Shown here in pieces: positions 8,672 through 18,000 of a stretch of DNA of 64,000 nt (the first letter of the stretch is position 1; the number at the start of each line of letters is the position of its first letter). The position numbers and the translations under genes are program-made. The DNA comes from Phreatobacter sp. (lineage in GTDB: Bacteria; Pseudomonadota; Alphaproteobacteria; Rhizobiales; Phreatobacteraceae), in NCBI RefSeq assembly GCF_016793595.1, contig NZ_JAEULY010000023.1:1-64000 (forward strand), written 5' to 3'. Below the pieces are notes generated by a model. That model was given only the letters and a program-made list of their open reading frames with translations, did not search any database and had not been told where the DNA came from.

Positions 8672-9661
8672 ATGCTCACACGCCGCACCTTCATGTCCAC
8701 CGCGGGCGCGCTCGCAGCGACGCCCGCCATCGTCGGCCCGGCTTCCGCCCAGGCCGCCATCACGCTCCGCTCCACCGACATCCATCCCGATGGCTATCCG
8801 ACCATCGACGCGGTGAAGTTCATGGGCCAGCTGCTCGAGCAGCGGACCCAGGGACGCATCAAGATCAACGTCTTCCACTCCGCGCAGCTTGGTCAGGAAC
8901 GCGACACGATCGACCAGACGCGCTTCGGCGTCATCGACATGAACCGCATCAACATGGCGCCGTTCAACAACCTGATCGCCTCGACCAACGTGCCCTCGCT
9001 GCCGTTCATCTTCCGGTCGGTCGCGCATATGCGGAAAGTGATGGATGGTGCCATTGGCGACTCCATCCTCAATGACTTCACGCCGCATAACCTCGTCGGC
9101 CTCGCCTTCTATGATTCCGGCTCGCGCTCGTTCTACAATTCCAAGCGGCCAATCAACACGCCGGCCGACATGCGCGGCATGAAGATTCGCGTCCAGCAGT
9201 CCGACATGTTCGTGGCCCTCGTGCAGGCGCTCGGCGCCAACGCGACGCCCATGCCGTTCGGCGAGGTCTATACCAGCTTGCAGACCGGCGTCATCGACGG
9301 CGCGGAGAACAATTGGCCGAGCTATGAATCGACGCGCCATTTCGAGGTCTCGAAGTTCTACTCGCTGACCGAGCACTCGCTGAGCCCCGAAGTGCTGGTC
9401 ATGTCGAAGCGCTCCTTCGACAAGTTCAACGCCGCCGACCAGGCGCTGATCCGCGCCGCCGCCAAGGAATCGGTCGTCAAGATGCGCGAGCTCTGGGACG
9501 CCCGCGAGAAGGCCTCCGAGGCCAAGGTCCGCGCCGGCGGCGCGCAGATCAACACGGTCGAGAAACAGCCGTTCATCGACGCGATGAAGCCGGTCTACGA
9601 CCGTTTCGTCACCGACGCCAAGATGAAGGATCTCGTCGCCCGCATCCAGGCGACGACCTGA
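8672..9661 (+). CDS. dctP: TRAP transporter substrate-binding protein, DctP family (329 aa)
   Basis: Periplasmic solute receptor of a TRAP transporter. The signal peptide MLTRRTFMSTAGALAATP ends near PASAQA and contains a twin-arginine-like TRRTF, so Tat export is possible. The mature part has DctP features: GQLLEQRTQGRI, the PFIFRS segment, MRGMKIRVQ with the conserved Arg that binds the carboxylate of the ligand, and ALGANATPMPFGEVYTSLQ and GVIDGAENN. Start 8672 is preferred over 8600 because GGGAGGA precedes it and it begins the signal peptide. It heads the dctP-dctQ-dctM-kduI-kdgF-pfkB unit, so a uronate or an unsaturated or keto-deoxy uronate is the likely ligand (inference). Confidence 0.92.
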   Translation: MLTRRTFMSTAGALAATPAIVGPASAQAAITLRSTDIHPDGYPTIDAVKFMGQLLEQRTQGRIKINVFHSAQLGQERDTIDQTRFGVIDMNRINMAPFNNLIASTNVPSLPFIFRSVAHMRKVMDGAIGDSILNDFTPHNLVGLAFYDSGSRSFYNSKRPINTPADMRGMKIRVQQSDMFVALVQALGANATPMPFGEVYTSLQTGVIDGAENNWPSYESTRHFEVSKFYSLTEHSLSPEVLVMSKRSFDKFNAADQALIRAAAKESVVKMRELWDAREKASEAKVRAGGAQINTVEKQPFIDAMKPVYDRFVTDAKMKDLVARIQATT

Positions 9662-9679
9662 CGCCTGCCTGAACCGGGA

Positions 9680-9706
9680 GCCTGCCGCGCCGGGTGCGCG
9701 GCGGGC
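9680..9706 (+). other. intercistronic stem-loop between dctP and dctQ
   Basis: An 11-bp stem GCCTGCCGCGC / GCGCGGCGGGC (one mismatch) with a 5-nt loop lies directly after dctP. There is no U-tract. Such hairpins commonly protect the receptor transcript and reduce readthrough, giving more receptor than permease; this is inferred. Confidence 0.55.
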
Positions 9707-9751
9707 ATCTCGCCTCCCCGCGCCGCGAGCAATGTCAGGTTCGATAATCGC

Positions 9752-10276
9752 ATGGTCGCCGTCCTGAAGCTCCTCGAACCGGTCGCCGGCTGGATCAGCC
9801 GGGCCGCTCTCCTTCTCGCCGGCCTCGGCGTGGTCGCCATGACCGTCCTGGTGTTCTGGAGCATCGTCGGCCGCTACGTCTTCAACGACACGCCGACCTG
9901 GACCGAGCCGGCCGTGCTGCTGCTGATGTCGTGGTTCATCCTGCTCGGCTCGGCGGTCGGCGTCCGGGAGCGCAGCCATATCGGCTTCGAGATCGGCCTT
10001 GCCGCCGCGCCTCCGCCACTTCGCCTCGCGATGAAGGTGGTCACGGAGGCGCTGCTGGTCGGCTTCGGCGTCGCCATGGTCGTCTATGGCGCGCAGCTCG
10101 CGGCCGGCACCTGGAGCAGCCTCACGCCAATGCTCGGCATCAGCCAGGGCTGGGACTACGTACCGGTCGCCGCCGGCGGCGCGCTGATCGTCCTGTTCTC
10201 GGTCGAGCGGCTGCTGATGATCCTGACCGGCACCGACGACACGGCATCCCTCGACCACGGCACGGGCGAGATCTGA
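9752..10276 (+). CDS. dctQ: TRAP transporter small permease, DctQ family (174 aa)
   Basis: Small integral membrane subunit of the TRAP transporter. Four hydrophobic helices are visible: ISRAALLLAGLGVVAMTVLV, VLLLMSWFILLGSAVGV, ALLVGFGVAMVVYGA and AAGGALIVLFSVERLL. The conserved W-T-E-P-A segment (DTPTWTEPAV) is typical of DctQ. It pairs with the large permease, whose ATG lies 3 nt after this stop, indicating translational coupling. Length is normal for the family. Confidence 0.92.
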   Translation: MVAVLKLLEPVAGWISRAALLLAGLGVVAMTVLVFWSIVGRYVFNDTPTWTEPAVLLLMSWFILLGSAVGVRERSHIGFEIGLAAAPPPLRLAMKVVTEALLVGFGVAMVVYGAQLAAGTWSSLTPMLGISQGWDYVPVAAGGALIVLFSVERLLMILTGTDDTASLDHGTGEI

Positions 10277-10278
10277 CG

Positions 10279-11559
10279 ATGGAACTCGCGATCCTCTTCG
10301 GCACATTCGCCGTTCTGCTGCTGATCGGCATGCCGATCGCCTTCTGCCTCGGCATCGCCTCGCTGGCGACTGTCTTCTATATGGACGTGCCGGCGGTGGT
10401 CGTCTTCCAGCAGATGAATTCCGGCATGAACGCCTTCGCGATGATGGCGATCCCGTTCTTCATCTATTCCGGCGATCTGATGATCCGCGGCGGCATAGCC
10501 GAGCGCCTGATCTCGTTCGCGGCCTCGCTGGTCGGCCATATCCGCGGCGGCCTTGGGCAGGTGAACGTCGTGACGGCGACGCTGTTCGGCGGCATTTCCG
10601 GCTCGGCCGTCGCCGACGCATCGGCGGTGGGCGGATTGATGATCCCCCAGATGAAGAAGCGCGGCTACGACGCCGACTACGCGGTGAACGTCACGGCGAA
10701 CGCGGCCATCATCGCGCTGCTCATTCCACCGTCGCACAACATGATCATCTATTCGCTGGCGGCCGGCGGAAACCTCTCCATCGCCGACCTGTTCACCGCC
10801 GGCATCGTGCCCGGCCTGATGCTGGCGGGCTCGCTGATGGTGGCAGCCTATTTCGTCGCGCGCACGCGCGGCTATCCGGCGGAGGCCTTTCCCGGCTGGC
10901 GCATGGTGGCCCAGACGCTGGTTGTCGCCCTGCCGGGCATCCTCCTGATCGGCATCATCTTCGGCGGCGTGCGCTCCGGCGTCTTCACCGCGACGGAAAG
11001 CTCCTGCGTCGCCGTGGTCTATGCGCTGCTGGTGACGATCTTCGTGTACCGGCAGCTGTCGTGGGAGGCCTTCGTCGAGGCGACGTCTGGCGCGGTGCGC
11101 ACCACGGCCATGGTGCTGCTCGTCATCGGCACGGCGGCCGCCTTCGGCTGGCTGATGGCCTTCCTGCAGGTGCCGGCCCAGACCGTCGCCTTCATGAAAT
11201 CGATCACCAACGATCCGATCGCGATGCTCCTCCTGATCAACGTGATCCTCCTGTTCCTCGGCACCTTCATGGACATGGCGCCGATGATCATCATCCTGAC
11301 CCCGATCCTGCTGCCTGTCGTGAAGGCCTTCGGCGTCGATCCCATCCATTTCGGCGTGATCCTGATCCTCAATGCCGGCATCGGCCTCAACACCCCGCCG
11401 GTCGGCTCGGTGCAGTTCGTCGCCTGCGCCATCGGCAAGATCAGCATCGGCGAGAGCATGAAGACGATCTGGCCCTTCTACGGCGCCTCCGTCGCCGTGC
11501 TGCTGCTGGTCACCTATGTGCCGGCCTTCTCGCTCTGGCTGCCGAAACTGTTCCACTGA
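10279..11559 (+). CDS. dctM: TRAP transporter large permease, DctM family (426 aa)
   Basis: Large membrane subunit that forms the sodium-driven translocation channel. It is hydrophobic throughout, with about 12 helices. Family landmarks include FGGISGSAVADASAVGG, IALLIPPSHNMIIYS, LLFLGTFMDMAPMIIILTPI and NAGIGLNTPPVGSVQF. Start 10279 (MELAILFGTFAVLLL) immediately follows the dctQ stop; the longer frame from 9931 runs through dctQ in another phase. Length is normal. It works with the DctP receptor at 8672. Confidence 0.94.
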   Translation: MELAILFGTFAVLLLIGMPIAFCLGIASLATVFYMDVPAVVVFQQMNSGMNAFAMMAIPFFIYSGDLMIRGGIAERLISFAASLVGHIRGGLGQVNVVTATLFGGISGSAVADASAVGGLMIPQMKKRGYDADYAVNVTANAAIIALLIPPSHNMIIYSLAAGGNLSIADLFTAGIVPGLMLAGSLMVAAYFVARTRGYPAEAFPGWRMVAQTLVVALPGILLIGIIFGGVRSGVFTATESSCVAVVYALLVTIFVYRQLSWEAFVEATSGAVRTTAMVLLVIGTAAAFGWLMAFLQVPAQTVAFMKSITNDPIAMLLLINVILLFLGTFMDMAPMIIILTPILLPVVKAFGVDPIHFGVILILNAGIGLNTPPVGSVQFVACAIGKISIGESMKTIWPFYGASVAVLLLVTYVPAFSLWLPKLFH

Positions 11560-11584
11560 CCTGCCGCATCGACCGGGGTTCGCC

Positions 11585-12424
11585 ATGACCATCGCCGTCC
11601 GACATCCCTCGCATCCCGAGGCCGTCAAGCACTACGACACCGCCGCCCTGCGCGCGCATTTCCTCGTCGAGACGCTGTTCCGGCCGGACGCGGTCGAACT
11701 GACCTACAGCCATGTCGACCGCATCGTGATCGGCGGCGCCATGCCGGTCGCCAGGCCGCTGAAGCTCGAAACGGACAGGGCGACCATCGGCCAGCCGACC
11801 TTCCTCACCCGCCGCGAGCTCGGCGTCTGCAATATCGGCGGCCCCGGCCGCGTCGTCTGCGACGGCGAGAGCTTCCAGGTGAAGCTGCGCGACATGCTCT
11901 ATGTCGCCATGGGCACGAGCGAGGTGACGTTCCACGCCGACGACCCGCAGAACCCGCCGAAATTCTACCTGTTCTCCACGCCCGCCCACGCCCGGCACAA
12001 GACGGTGCTGGTCGGCGAGGCCGACGCCAGGGCTATCAACCCCGGCAGCCAGGAGCAGGCGAACCTCCGCACCGTGCGCCAGTACATCCTTCCCGGGCTG
12101 GTCGAGACCTGCCAGCTGGTCATGGGCCTCACCACGCTGAAGCCCGGCAACATCTGGAACACCATGCCGGCCCACGTCCACGACCGGCGCTGCGAGGCCT
12201 ATCTCTATTTCGACCTGCCGGCTGAATCGCGCATCGTCCACCTGATGGGCGAGCCGCGGGAGACGCGCCACCTGATCGTCGCCAACGAACAGGCGATCAT
12301 CTCGCCGCCCTGGTCGATCCACTCGGGCTGCGGCACCTCGGCCTATTCGTTCATCTGGGCGATGGGCGGCGACAATCAGGACTACACGGACATGGACATG
12401 GTCAATGTCGGAGACCTGAAGTGA
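11585..12424 (+). CDS. kduI: 5-dehydro-4-deoxy-D-glucuronate isomerase (KduI, 279 aa)
   Basis: KduI interconverts 5-keto-4-deoxyuronate and 2,5-diketo-3-deoxygluconate in breakdown of unsaturated uronates from pectin, alginate-like or glycosaminoglycan oligomers. It is a cupin-type zinc enzyme: metal ligands appear as H197, H199 and E204 in AHVHDRRCEAYLYF and H246 in PWSIHSG, each one residue later than in E. coli KduI. Family landmarks GGAMPVARPLKLE, FLTRRELGVCNIGGPG and WAMGGDNQDYTDMD are present. Start 11585 follows the TRAP genes by 25 bp. The GTGA overlap with kdgF shows coupling. The partner dehydrogenase KduD is not in this cluster. Confidence 0.96.
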   Translation: MTIAVRHPSHPEAVKHYDTAALRAHFLVETLFRPDAVELTYSHVDRIVIGGAMPVARPLKLETDRATIGQPTFLTRRELGVCNIGGPGRVVCDGESFQVKLRDMLYVAMGTSEVTFHADDPQNPPKFYLFSTPAHARHKTVLVGEADARAINPGSQEQANLRTVRQYILPGLVETCQLVMGLTTLKPGNIWNTMPAHVHDRRCEAYLYFDLPAESRIVHLMGEPRETRHLIVANEQAIISPPWSIHSGCGTSAYSFIWAMGGDNQDYTDMDMVNVGDLK

Positions 12425-12765
12425 CTGCTGCCAAGGGAACCGACATCTTCCTGCATGACCGCGACGTGCCCTGGACCGATCTGGGCGGCGGCGTGAAGCG
12501 CAAGATCCTCACCTGGGACGAGACCCTGATGCTGGTCCGCGTCGCCTTCGAGAAGGGCGGCGTCGGCGCGCTGCACAGCCACCCGCACATCCAGTCCACC
12601 ATGGTCCTGTCGGGCAGCTTCGAGATGACCATCGGCGACCGGACCACGATCATCAAGGCGGGCGACTGCTACATCGTGCCGACCGGCGTGGTGCACGGCG
12701 TTGTCTGCCTGGAGGCGGGTGAGCTGCTCGACGCCTTCGCCCCCATGCGCGCCGATTTCGTCTGA
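12421..12765 (+). CDS. kdgF: cupin protein, KdgF-like unsaturated uronate linearising enzyme (114 aa)
   Basis: Single-domain cupin. KdgF opens the ring of 4,5-unsaturated monouronates to give 5-keto-4-deoxyuronate, the KduI substrate. The metal-binding cupin motifs are LHSHPHIQSTMVLSGSFE (H52, H54, H56 region and Q58) and PTGVVHGVVCLEAG (H92). Size and order match KdgF. Translation starts at GTG 12421, overlapping the kduI stop as GTGA. Placed directly after kduI, it gives two consecutive steps of the pathway. General cupins can look alike, but motif and context together support KdgF. Confidence 0.88.
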   Translation: MTAAKGTDIFLHDRDVPWTDLGGGVKRKILTWDETLMLVRVAFEKGGVGALHSHPHIQSTMVLSGSFEMTIGDRTTIIKAGDCYIVPTGVVHGVVCLEAGELLDAFAPMRADFV

Positions 12766-12853
12766 GGTTTCAGCCCCGCGCCTCGGGAAGCCCTGCCGGC
12801 CAGGAATCCGGCTGCGGGTGGACACCTCGGGCTCTCTCCCCCACTCTGCCGGT

Positions 12854-13741
12854 ATGGAAGCGCTCTTCATCGGCCAGACCTATATCGATGTCACCCTGCT
12901 GGCGGATGAGATTCCGACCGGCGACGACAAGGCGGTGGCACGGGACTACGCGGTGTCTTTCGGCGGCAATGCGGTGACCGCCGCCTTCGCCTGCGCGAAG
13001 CTCGGCATCGCGCCGGACCTCCTCACATCGCTTGCCGGCGACTGGCTTGGCCGCATGTTCACCGACATGGCCGCGCGCTACGGCGTCTTCGTTCACCCCC
13101 GGCCGGTGAAGCGGTCGTCGCTGTCCTTCGTCATCCCGAACAACGGCAAGCGCGCTATCCTGCGCGCCCGCGACGACAATTACCTGCATCCCTATCCGAC
13201 GCTGAATCTCGACGGCTGCCGCCTGCTGCACCTCGACGGTCACCAGTCCGACGCGGCCATCGCCTATGCGAAGGCATGCCGCGAGAAGGGCATCGTGACC
13301 TCGCTCGACGGCGGCGGCCTGCGCTCCAACACCCATGAGCTTCTGGAATTCATCGACATCGCGGTGGTCGCCGAGCGCCTCTGCGAACAGATGGAGCTCA
13401 CTCCCAACGAGATGCTGACCTATCTCCACGCTCGCGGCTGCGCCGTTGGCGCGGTAACGCTCGGCGAGCGCGGCATCGTCTGGATCGAAAAGAGCGGCGA
13501 GAAGCGCGAGATGGCGGCGCTGAAAGTGCCGCGTGCCCGCGTGGTCGACACCAACGGCGCCGGCGACATCTTCCATGGCGCCTACTGCTATTCGTACCTG
13601 TCGCAGCCGGATGCGCCCTGGGAGGAGCATTTCCGTTTCGCTCGCGCGGCCTCCGCTCATTCGGTTCAGCATCTTGGCAACGAGGCGAGCCTGCCTTCGC
13701 TCGCCGACATCACCGCAATTCGTGCCGCTCTGGAGACGTGA
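12854..13741 (+). CDS. PfkB family carbohydrate kinase (295 aa)
   Basis: Ribokinase/PfkB-fold sugar kinase. The N-terminal GGN motif is in VSFGGNAVTAAFACAKLG, and the C-terminal signature VDTNGAGDIFHGAYCY carries the anion hole and catalytic Asp (about D238). The DTxGAGDxFHGA form resembles the YihV-like branch of the family. It ends the TRAP-kduI-kdgF group, so phosphorylation of 2-keto-3-deoxygluconate (KdgK role) is the likely job, but this is inference because PfkB specificity is hard to read. Start 12854 is chosen over 12701 since the longer frame overlaps kdgF and adds no family sequence. The 88-bp gap after kdgF is unusual for this compact unit. Confidence 0.85.
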   Translation: MEALFIGQTYIDVTLLADEIPTGDDKAVARDYAVSFGGNAVTAAFACAKLGIAPDLLTSLAGDWLGRMFTDMAARYGVFVHPRPVKRSSLSFVIPNNGKRAILRARDDNYLHPYPTLNLDGCRLLHLDGHQSDAAIAYAKACREKGIVTSLDGGGLRSNTHELLEFIDIAVVAERLCEQMELTPNEMLTYLHARGCAVGAVTLGERGIVWIEKSGEKREMAALKVPRARVVDTNGAGDIFHGAYCYSYLSQPDAPWEEHFRFARAASAHSVQHLGNEASLPSLADITAIRAALET

Positions 13742-13863
13742 TGCGCGGCAGCCCGCCGCATCCCGTTACGATTTGTCGCGTTCGCACGCCGGAAATTCGT
13801 GGTTGATCTGATCCGCCTCTCTGTTCAGAACGAAGACCCCATCTTCTAGTTGCACGAGGCCTT

Positions 13864-14965
13864 ATGCCTGCGAGCCGCCACCCGACCGCGTTCATCACAC
13901 CCGTCGTCGCGCTGGGCGTCGCAATAGTGGCCACTGTCTTCCCCGACCTGATCAAGGCCATTCCGGGCTCGACCACCATATGGCCGATCGTGGAATTTGC
14001 GATCCTCGGGGCTGCTGTCTTCGCCGCCGTCCACCATGCCGATGTCGTCGCCCACCGCACCGGCGAGCCCTACGGCACGCTGGTTCTGACCATCGCGGTC
14101 ATGGTCATCGAAGTCTCGCTGATCATCTCGATCATGCTGGCAGGCGACGGCTCGCCGACGCTCGCGCGGGACACGATCTTCGGCGTCATCATGGTCGTCT
14201 GCAACGGCCTGGTCGGCCTCTGCATCATTATGGGCGGCCTCAAATACGGCGAGCAGGGCTTCCACATTTCAGGCGCCCGGGCCTATCTCGTGGTGCTCAT
14301 GCCGCTTGCGACCATGACGCTGATCCTGCCGAACTACACGATCAGCGCGCCGGGGGCTGCCTTCAACGTCAGCCAGCTCGTCTTCGTCACCATGGCGACC
14401 ATCGTGCTCTACGGCATCTTTCTCTATGTGCAGACGGTGCGCCATCGCGACTACTTCCTGTCGGACGACGGCATGTCCACGGCTGACGAGCACGCCCATG
14501 TGCCGAGCGACCGGGAGGTCGCCGCCAGCGTGGTTCTGCTCGTCGCAGCACTGGTCGGCGTCGTGCTGCTGGCCAAGCACTTTGCCGAGACCGTAAAGCT
14601 CGGGGTCGCGGTCGTCGGCGCGCCGATCGGCATTATCGGCCTTCTGGTCGCCATGATGGTGCTGCTGCCGGAGAGCCTTGCGGCGCTGCGGGCCGCCAAG
14701 CGCAACGAGCTGCAGAAGAGCATCAATCTGGCGCTCGGTTCGTCGCTCGCCACGATCGGCCTGACGATCCCCGCCGTCTGCGCGGTTGCGATCGTGCTCA
14801 ATCAGCCGCTCAGCCTCGGTCTGGAGACGCGCGACATCGTGCTGATGATGCTGACCTTCGCGGTCAGCCTTGTCACCTTCGGCGGCGGCCGCACCAACAT
14901 CCCTGCCCGGTGTCGTCCACCTGGTCCTGTTCGCGACCTATGTGTTCCTGATCTTCGCGCCTTGA
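13864..14965 (+). pseudogene. chaA: ChaA-like calcium/proton antiporter, frameshifted near its C-terminus
   Basis: Polytopic cation/proton exchanger of the ChaA/CaCA family with about 11 helices. Typical motifs are HHADVVAHRTGEPYGTLVLT, ISGARAYLVVLMPLATMTL and VLLPESLAALRAAKRNELQ, followed by NLALGSSLATIGLTIPA. Up to TFGGGRTN the frame is normal. At 14901-14903 a CCC appears where the neighbouring frame needs CC; removing one C restores NILPGVVHLVLFATYVFLIF, the standard ChaA ending, with TGA at 14963-14965. As written, the original frame runs on to 15141, through the terminator and into the convergent RND gene. This is either a genuine late frameshift that removes the last helix or a one-base sequencing error in a C run. 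Confidence 0.85.
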
Positions 14966-14972
14966 CGGAAAC

Positions 14973-15003
14973 GGAAATGCCCGGCGCGAGGCCGGGCATT
15001 TCC
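14973..15003. terminator. bidirectional intrinsic terminator (chaA / RND)
   Basis: Perfect 13-bp stem GGAAATGCCCGGC / GCCGGGCATTTCC with a 5-nt loop GCGAG, followed by ATTTTA on the plus strand and preceded by A-rich sequence. It lies between the restored chaA stop (14965) and the convergent RND stop (15039), serving both genes. Confidence 0.85.
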
Positions 15004-15038
15004 ATTTTACTTCCCCGAACCTCGGATCCGCTATCGCC

Positions 15039-18000
15039 TCACTCGGCCGCCATGCGCAGTGCGGGGGCCGGCTCCTCGGTATCGGCCGGTTCCTGCTTCG
15101 GCTGCTTGTCTGACGGCTTGACGCGGAACCAGACCGCGTAGAGCGCCGGCAGGAACAGGAGCGTCAGCAGCGTCGCGCCGGCGAGACCGCCGCCGATGGT
15201 GATCGCCATCGGTCCCCAGAACAGCGAGCGGGCCAGCGGGATCATCGCAAGGATGGCGGCGAGCGCGGTCAGCACCACCGGCCGCGAGCGGCGTACGGTC
15301 GCCTCGATGATGGCGTCGTGCAGCGAGTAGCCGGCTGCTACCTCCTCGTCGATCTGCTGCACCAAGATCACCGTGTTGCGCATGATCATGCCGGCGAGAG
15401 CGATGAGGCCGAGCAGCGCCACGAACCCGAAGGGTGCGTTCAGAAGGTTCAGCGCGAAGGCCGCGCCGACAATGCCGAGCGGGGCGGTGAGGAACACCAA
15501 CGCCAACCGCGAGAAGGACTGGAGCTGGATCATCAGCACGGTCAGCATGCCGAGCAGCATGATCGGGAACAGCACGAAGATGGAGGCATTGGCCTTGGCG
15601 GATTCCTCCACCGCGCCTCCCTGCTCGATGCGCATGGTCGGCGGCAGGCTGGCGATGAGCCCCTTCAGCGCCTCCTGAACCTGCGCGCTGACCACCGGCG
15701 GCTGGACGCCGTCGGCGACGTCCGCGCGCACGGTCATGGTCAGGTCGCGGTTGCGCCGCCAGAGGATCGGGTCCTCCTGCCGGAACTCGATGCGCGCGAC
15801 CTGCGCCAGCGGCACCGGCACGCCACCACGCGCGATGATGGTCAGGTCCCCGATACGACCGAGGTCGACACGTTCCGAGGGCACCGCGCGGGCGACGATG
15901 TCGACCTTCTCAGTGCGGTCGCGCACCGTCGTAACCGTCGCGCCCGAGAGCAGCGTCTGCAGCGTCTGTGCGACATCCTGCACGTTGAGGCCGAGCGAAC
16001 GGGCGCGGTCCTGATCCACCACCAGGCGGACCGAGGGCGACTGCTCGTTCCAGTCGAGGTGCGGATCGCGCGCGTTGGGATTGCCGCGCATGATCTCGCG
16101 CACCTTCACCGCGGTCTCGCGAACGAGCTGCGGCTCGGGTCCGATCACCCGGAACTGCACGGGGAAGCCGACCGGCGGTCCGAAATTGAAGCGGTCGACG
16201 CGCACGCGCGCCTCCGACAGCGCCCCGGCGGCGACCTCGCGCTCAAGCCGCGCCTTGACGCGCTCGCGGCCTTCGAGGGTCTTCGCCTGGATGACGATCT
16301 CGGCGAAGGACTCGTCCGGCAGCTGCGGATTGAGGCCGAGCCAGAATCGCGGCGAACCCTGGCCGACATAGGTCGTGTAGGTGGCGATGTCGGCATCGCC
16401 CTTCAGCATGGTTTCGGCGCGCTTGGCGGTTTCCAGCGAGGCGGTGATCGCCGTGCCCTGCGGCAGGCGCATCTGGAAGAACAGCTCGGTGCGTTCCGAG
16501 ACCGGGAAGAACTGCTGCTGCACCCGGCCGAAGGCGACGATGGAGGTCGCGAACAGCAGGACCGTTGCGGCAACCACGAGGAACTTGTGATCGACGCACC
16601 AGCCGATGACGCGGCGAAGGGCGTTGTAGGTCGGCGTCTCGTAGAGGGCGTGCGGGTTCGAATGGTCGACGCGCTGGGGCGCCGGCTTGCCCCGCTTCGC
16701 CGCGCGCGCGAGGCGGCGCTGGTACTTGCGCTCCTCGACCGCATGGAAGTCGGGGAGCAGCTTCGCGCCCAGATAGGGCGTGAAGATCACCGCGACGAAC
16801 CACGAGACGATCAGCGCGATGCCGACCACCCAGAAGATCGAGCCGGTATATTCGCCGACGCCCGAGTTCGCGAGGCCGACCGGCAGGAAGCCGATCGCGG
16901 TGACCAGCGTGCCGGTCAGCATCGGGAAGGCCGTGGAGGTCCAGGCATAGGCCGCGGCCGACAGGCGATCCCAGCCCTGCTCCATCTTCACCACCATCAT
17001 CTCCACGGCGATGATCGCATCGTCGACCAGCAGGCCAAGGGCGATGATCAGCGCGCCGAGCGAAATGCGGTGCAGGTCGATGCCGAGCGCGAACATGGCG
17101 ATGAAGATCACCGCCAGCACCAGCGGCACCGACAGCGCCACGATGATGCCGGTGCGCCAGCCGAGCGAGACGAAGGAGACGAACAGCACGATGGCCAGCG
17201 CCTCCAGGAACACCTTGATGAACTCGGAGATCGCCGTCTCGACGACATGCGGCTGGTCAGCGATCTGGCCGAGCTCGATGCCCGCCGGCAGCTCGCGGCG
17301 GAACTCCTCGCGTGCCGCGGCAAGGTCGTGGCCGAGCTGCGAGATGTTGCCGCCCTTCTGCATGACCACGCCGACGAGCACGGCCTGCTCGCCCTCCTGG
17401 CGGATGAGATAGGTCGGCGGATCGACGAAGCCGCGCGTCACCGTCGCGATATCGCCGAGCCGGAAGATGCGGCCGTTGACGTCGACCGGGGTCGCGGCGA
17501 CGGCTGCGACGCCGTCGAGCGCGCCGGTGACGCGCAGCGGCACGCGGTTGGCGCCGGTGTCGATCGTGCCTGCGGGAACCACGGCGTTCTGACGCTGGAG
17601 GCTGTCGAAAATGGCGGAGGCCGGCACGCCGAGCGTCGCAAGCTTGGCATGGCTGAACTCGACGAAGATGCGCTCGTCCTGCGCGCCGTAGATATTGACC
17701 TTGGTGACGCTCGGCACGCGCAGCATGCGGCTCTTCAGGGCCTCGGCATAGCGCTTCAGGTCGGCGTAGGAGGCGCCGTCCCCGGTCAGCGTGAACAGGA
17801 CGGAATCGACGTCGCCATATTCGTCATTGATGTTCGGGCCGATCAGGCCGGCCGGCAGCTCAGCGCGGATGTCGTCGAGCTTCTTGCGCAACTGGTAGAA
17901 GAGCTGCGGCACGTCGCGCGCCGGCGTCTGGTCGCGGAACGACACCTGCATGGCCGTGAAGCCGGGCTTGGTGTAGGTCTGCACCCGCTCGAACCAGGGC

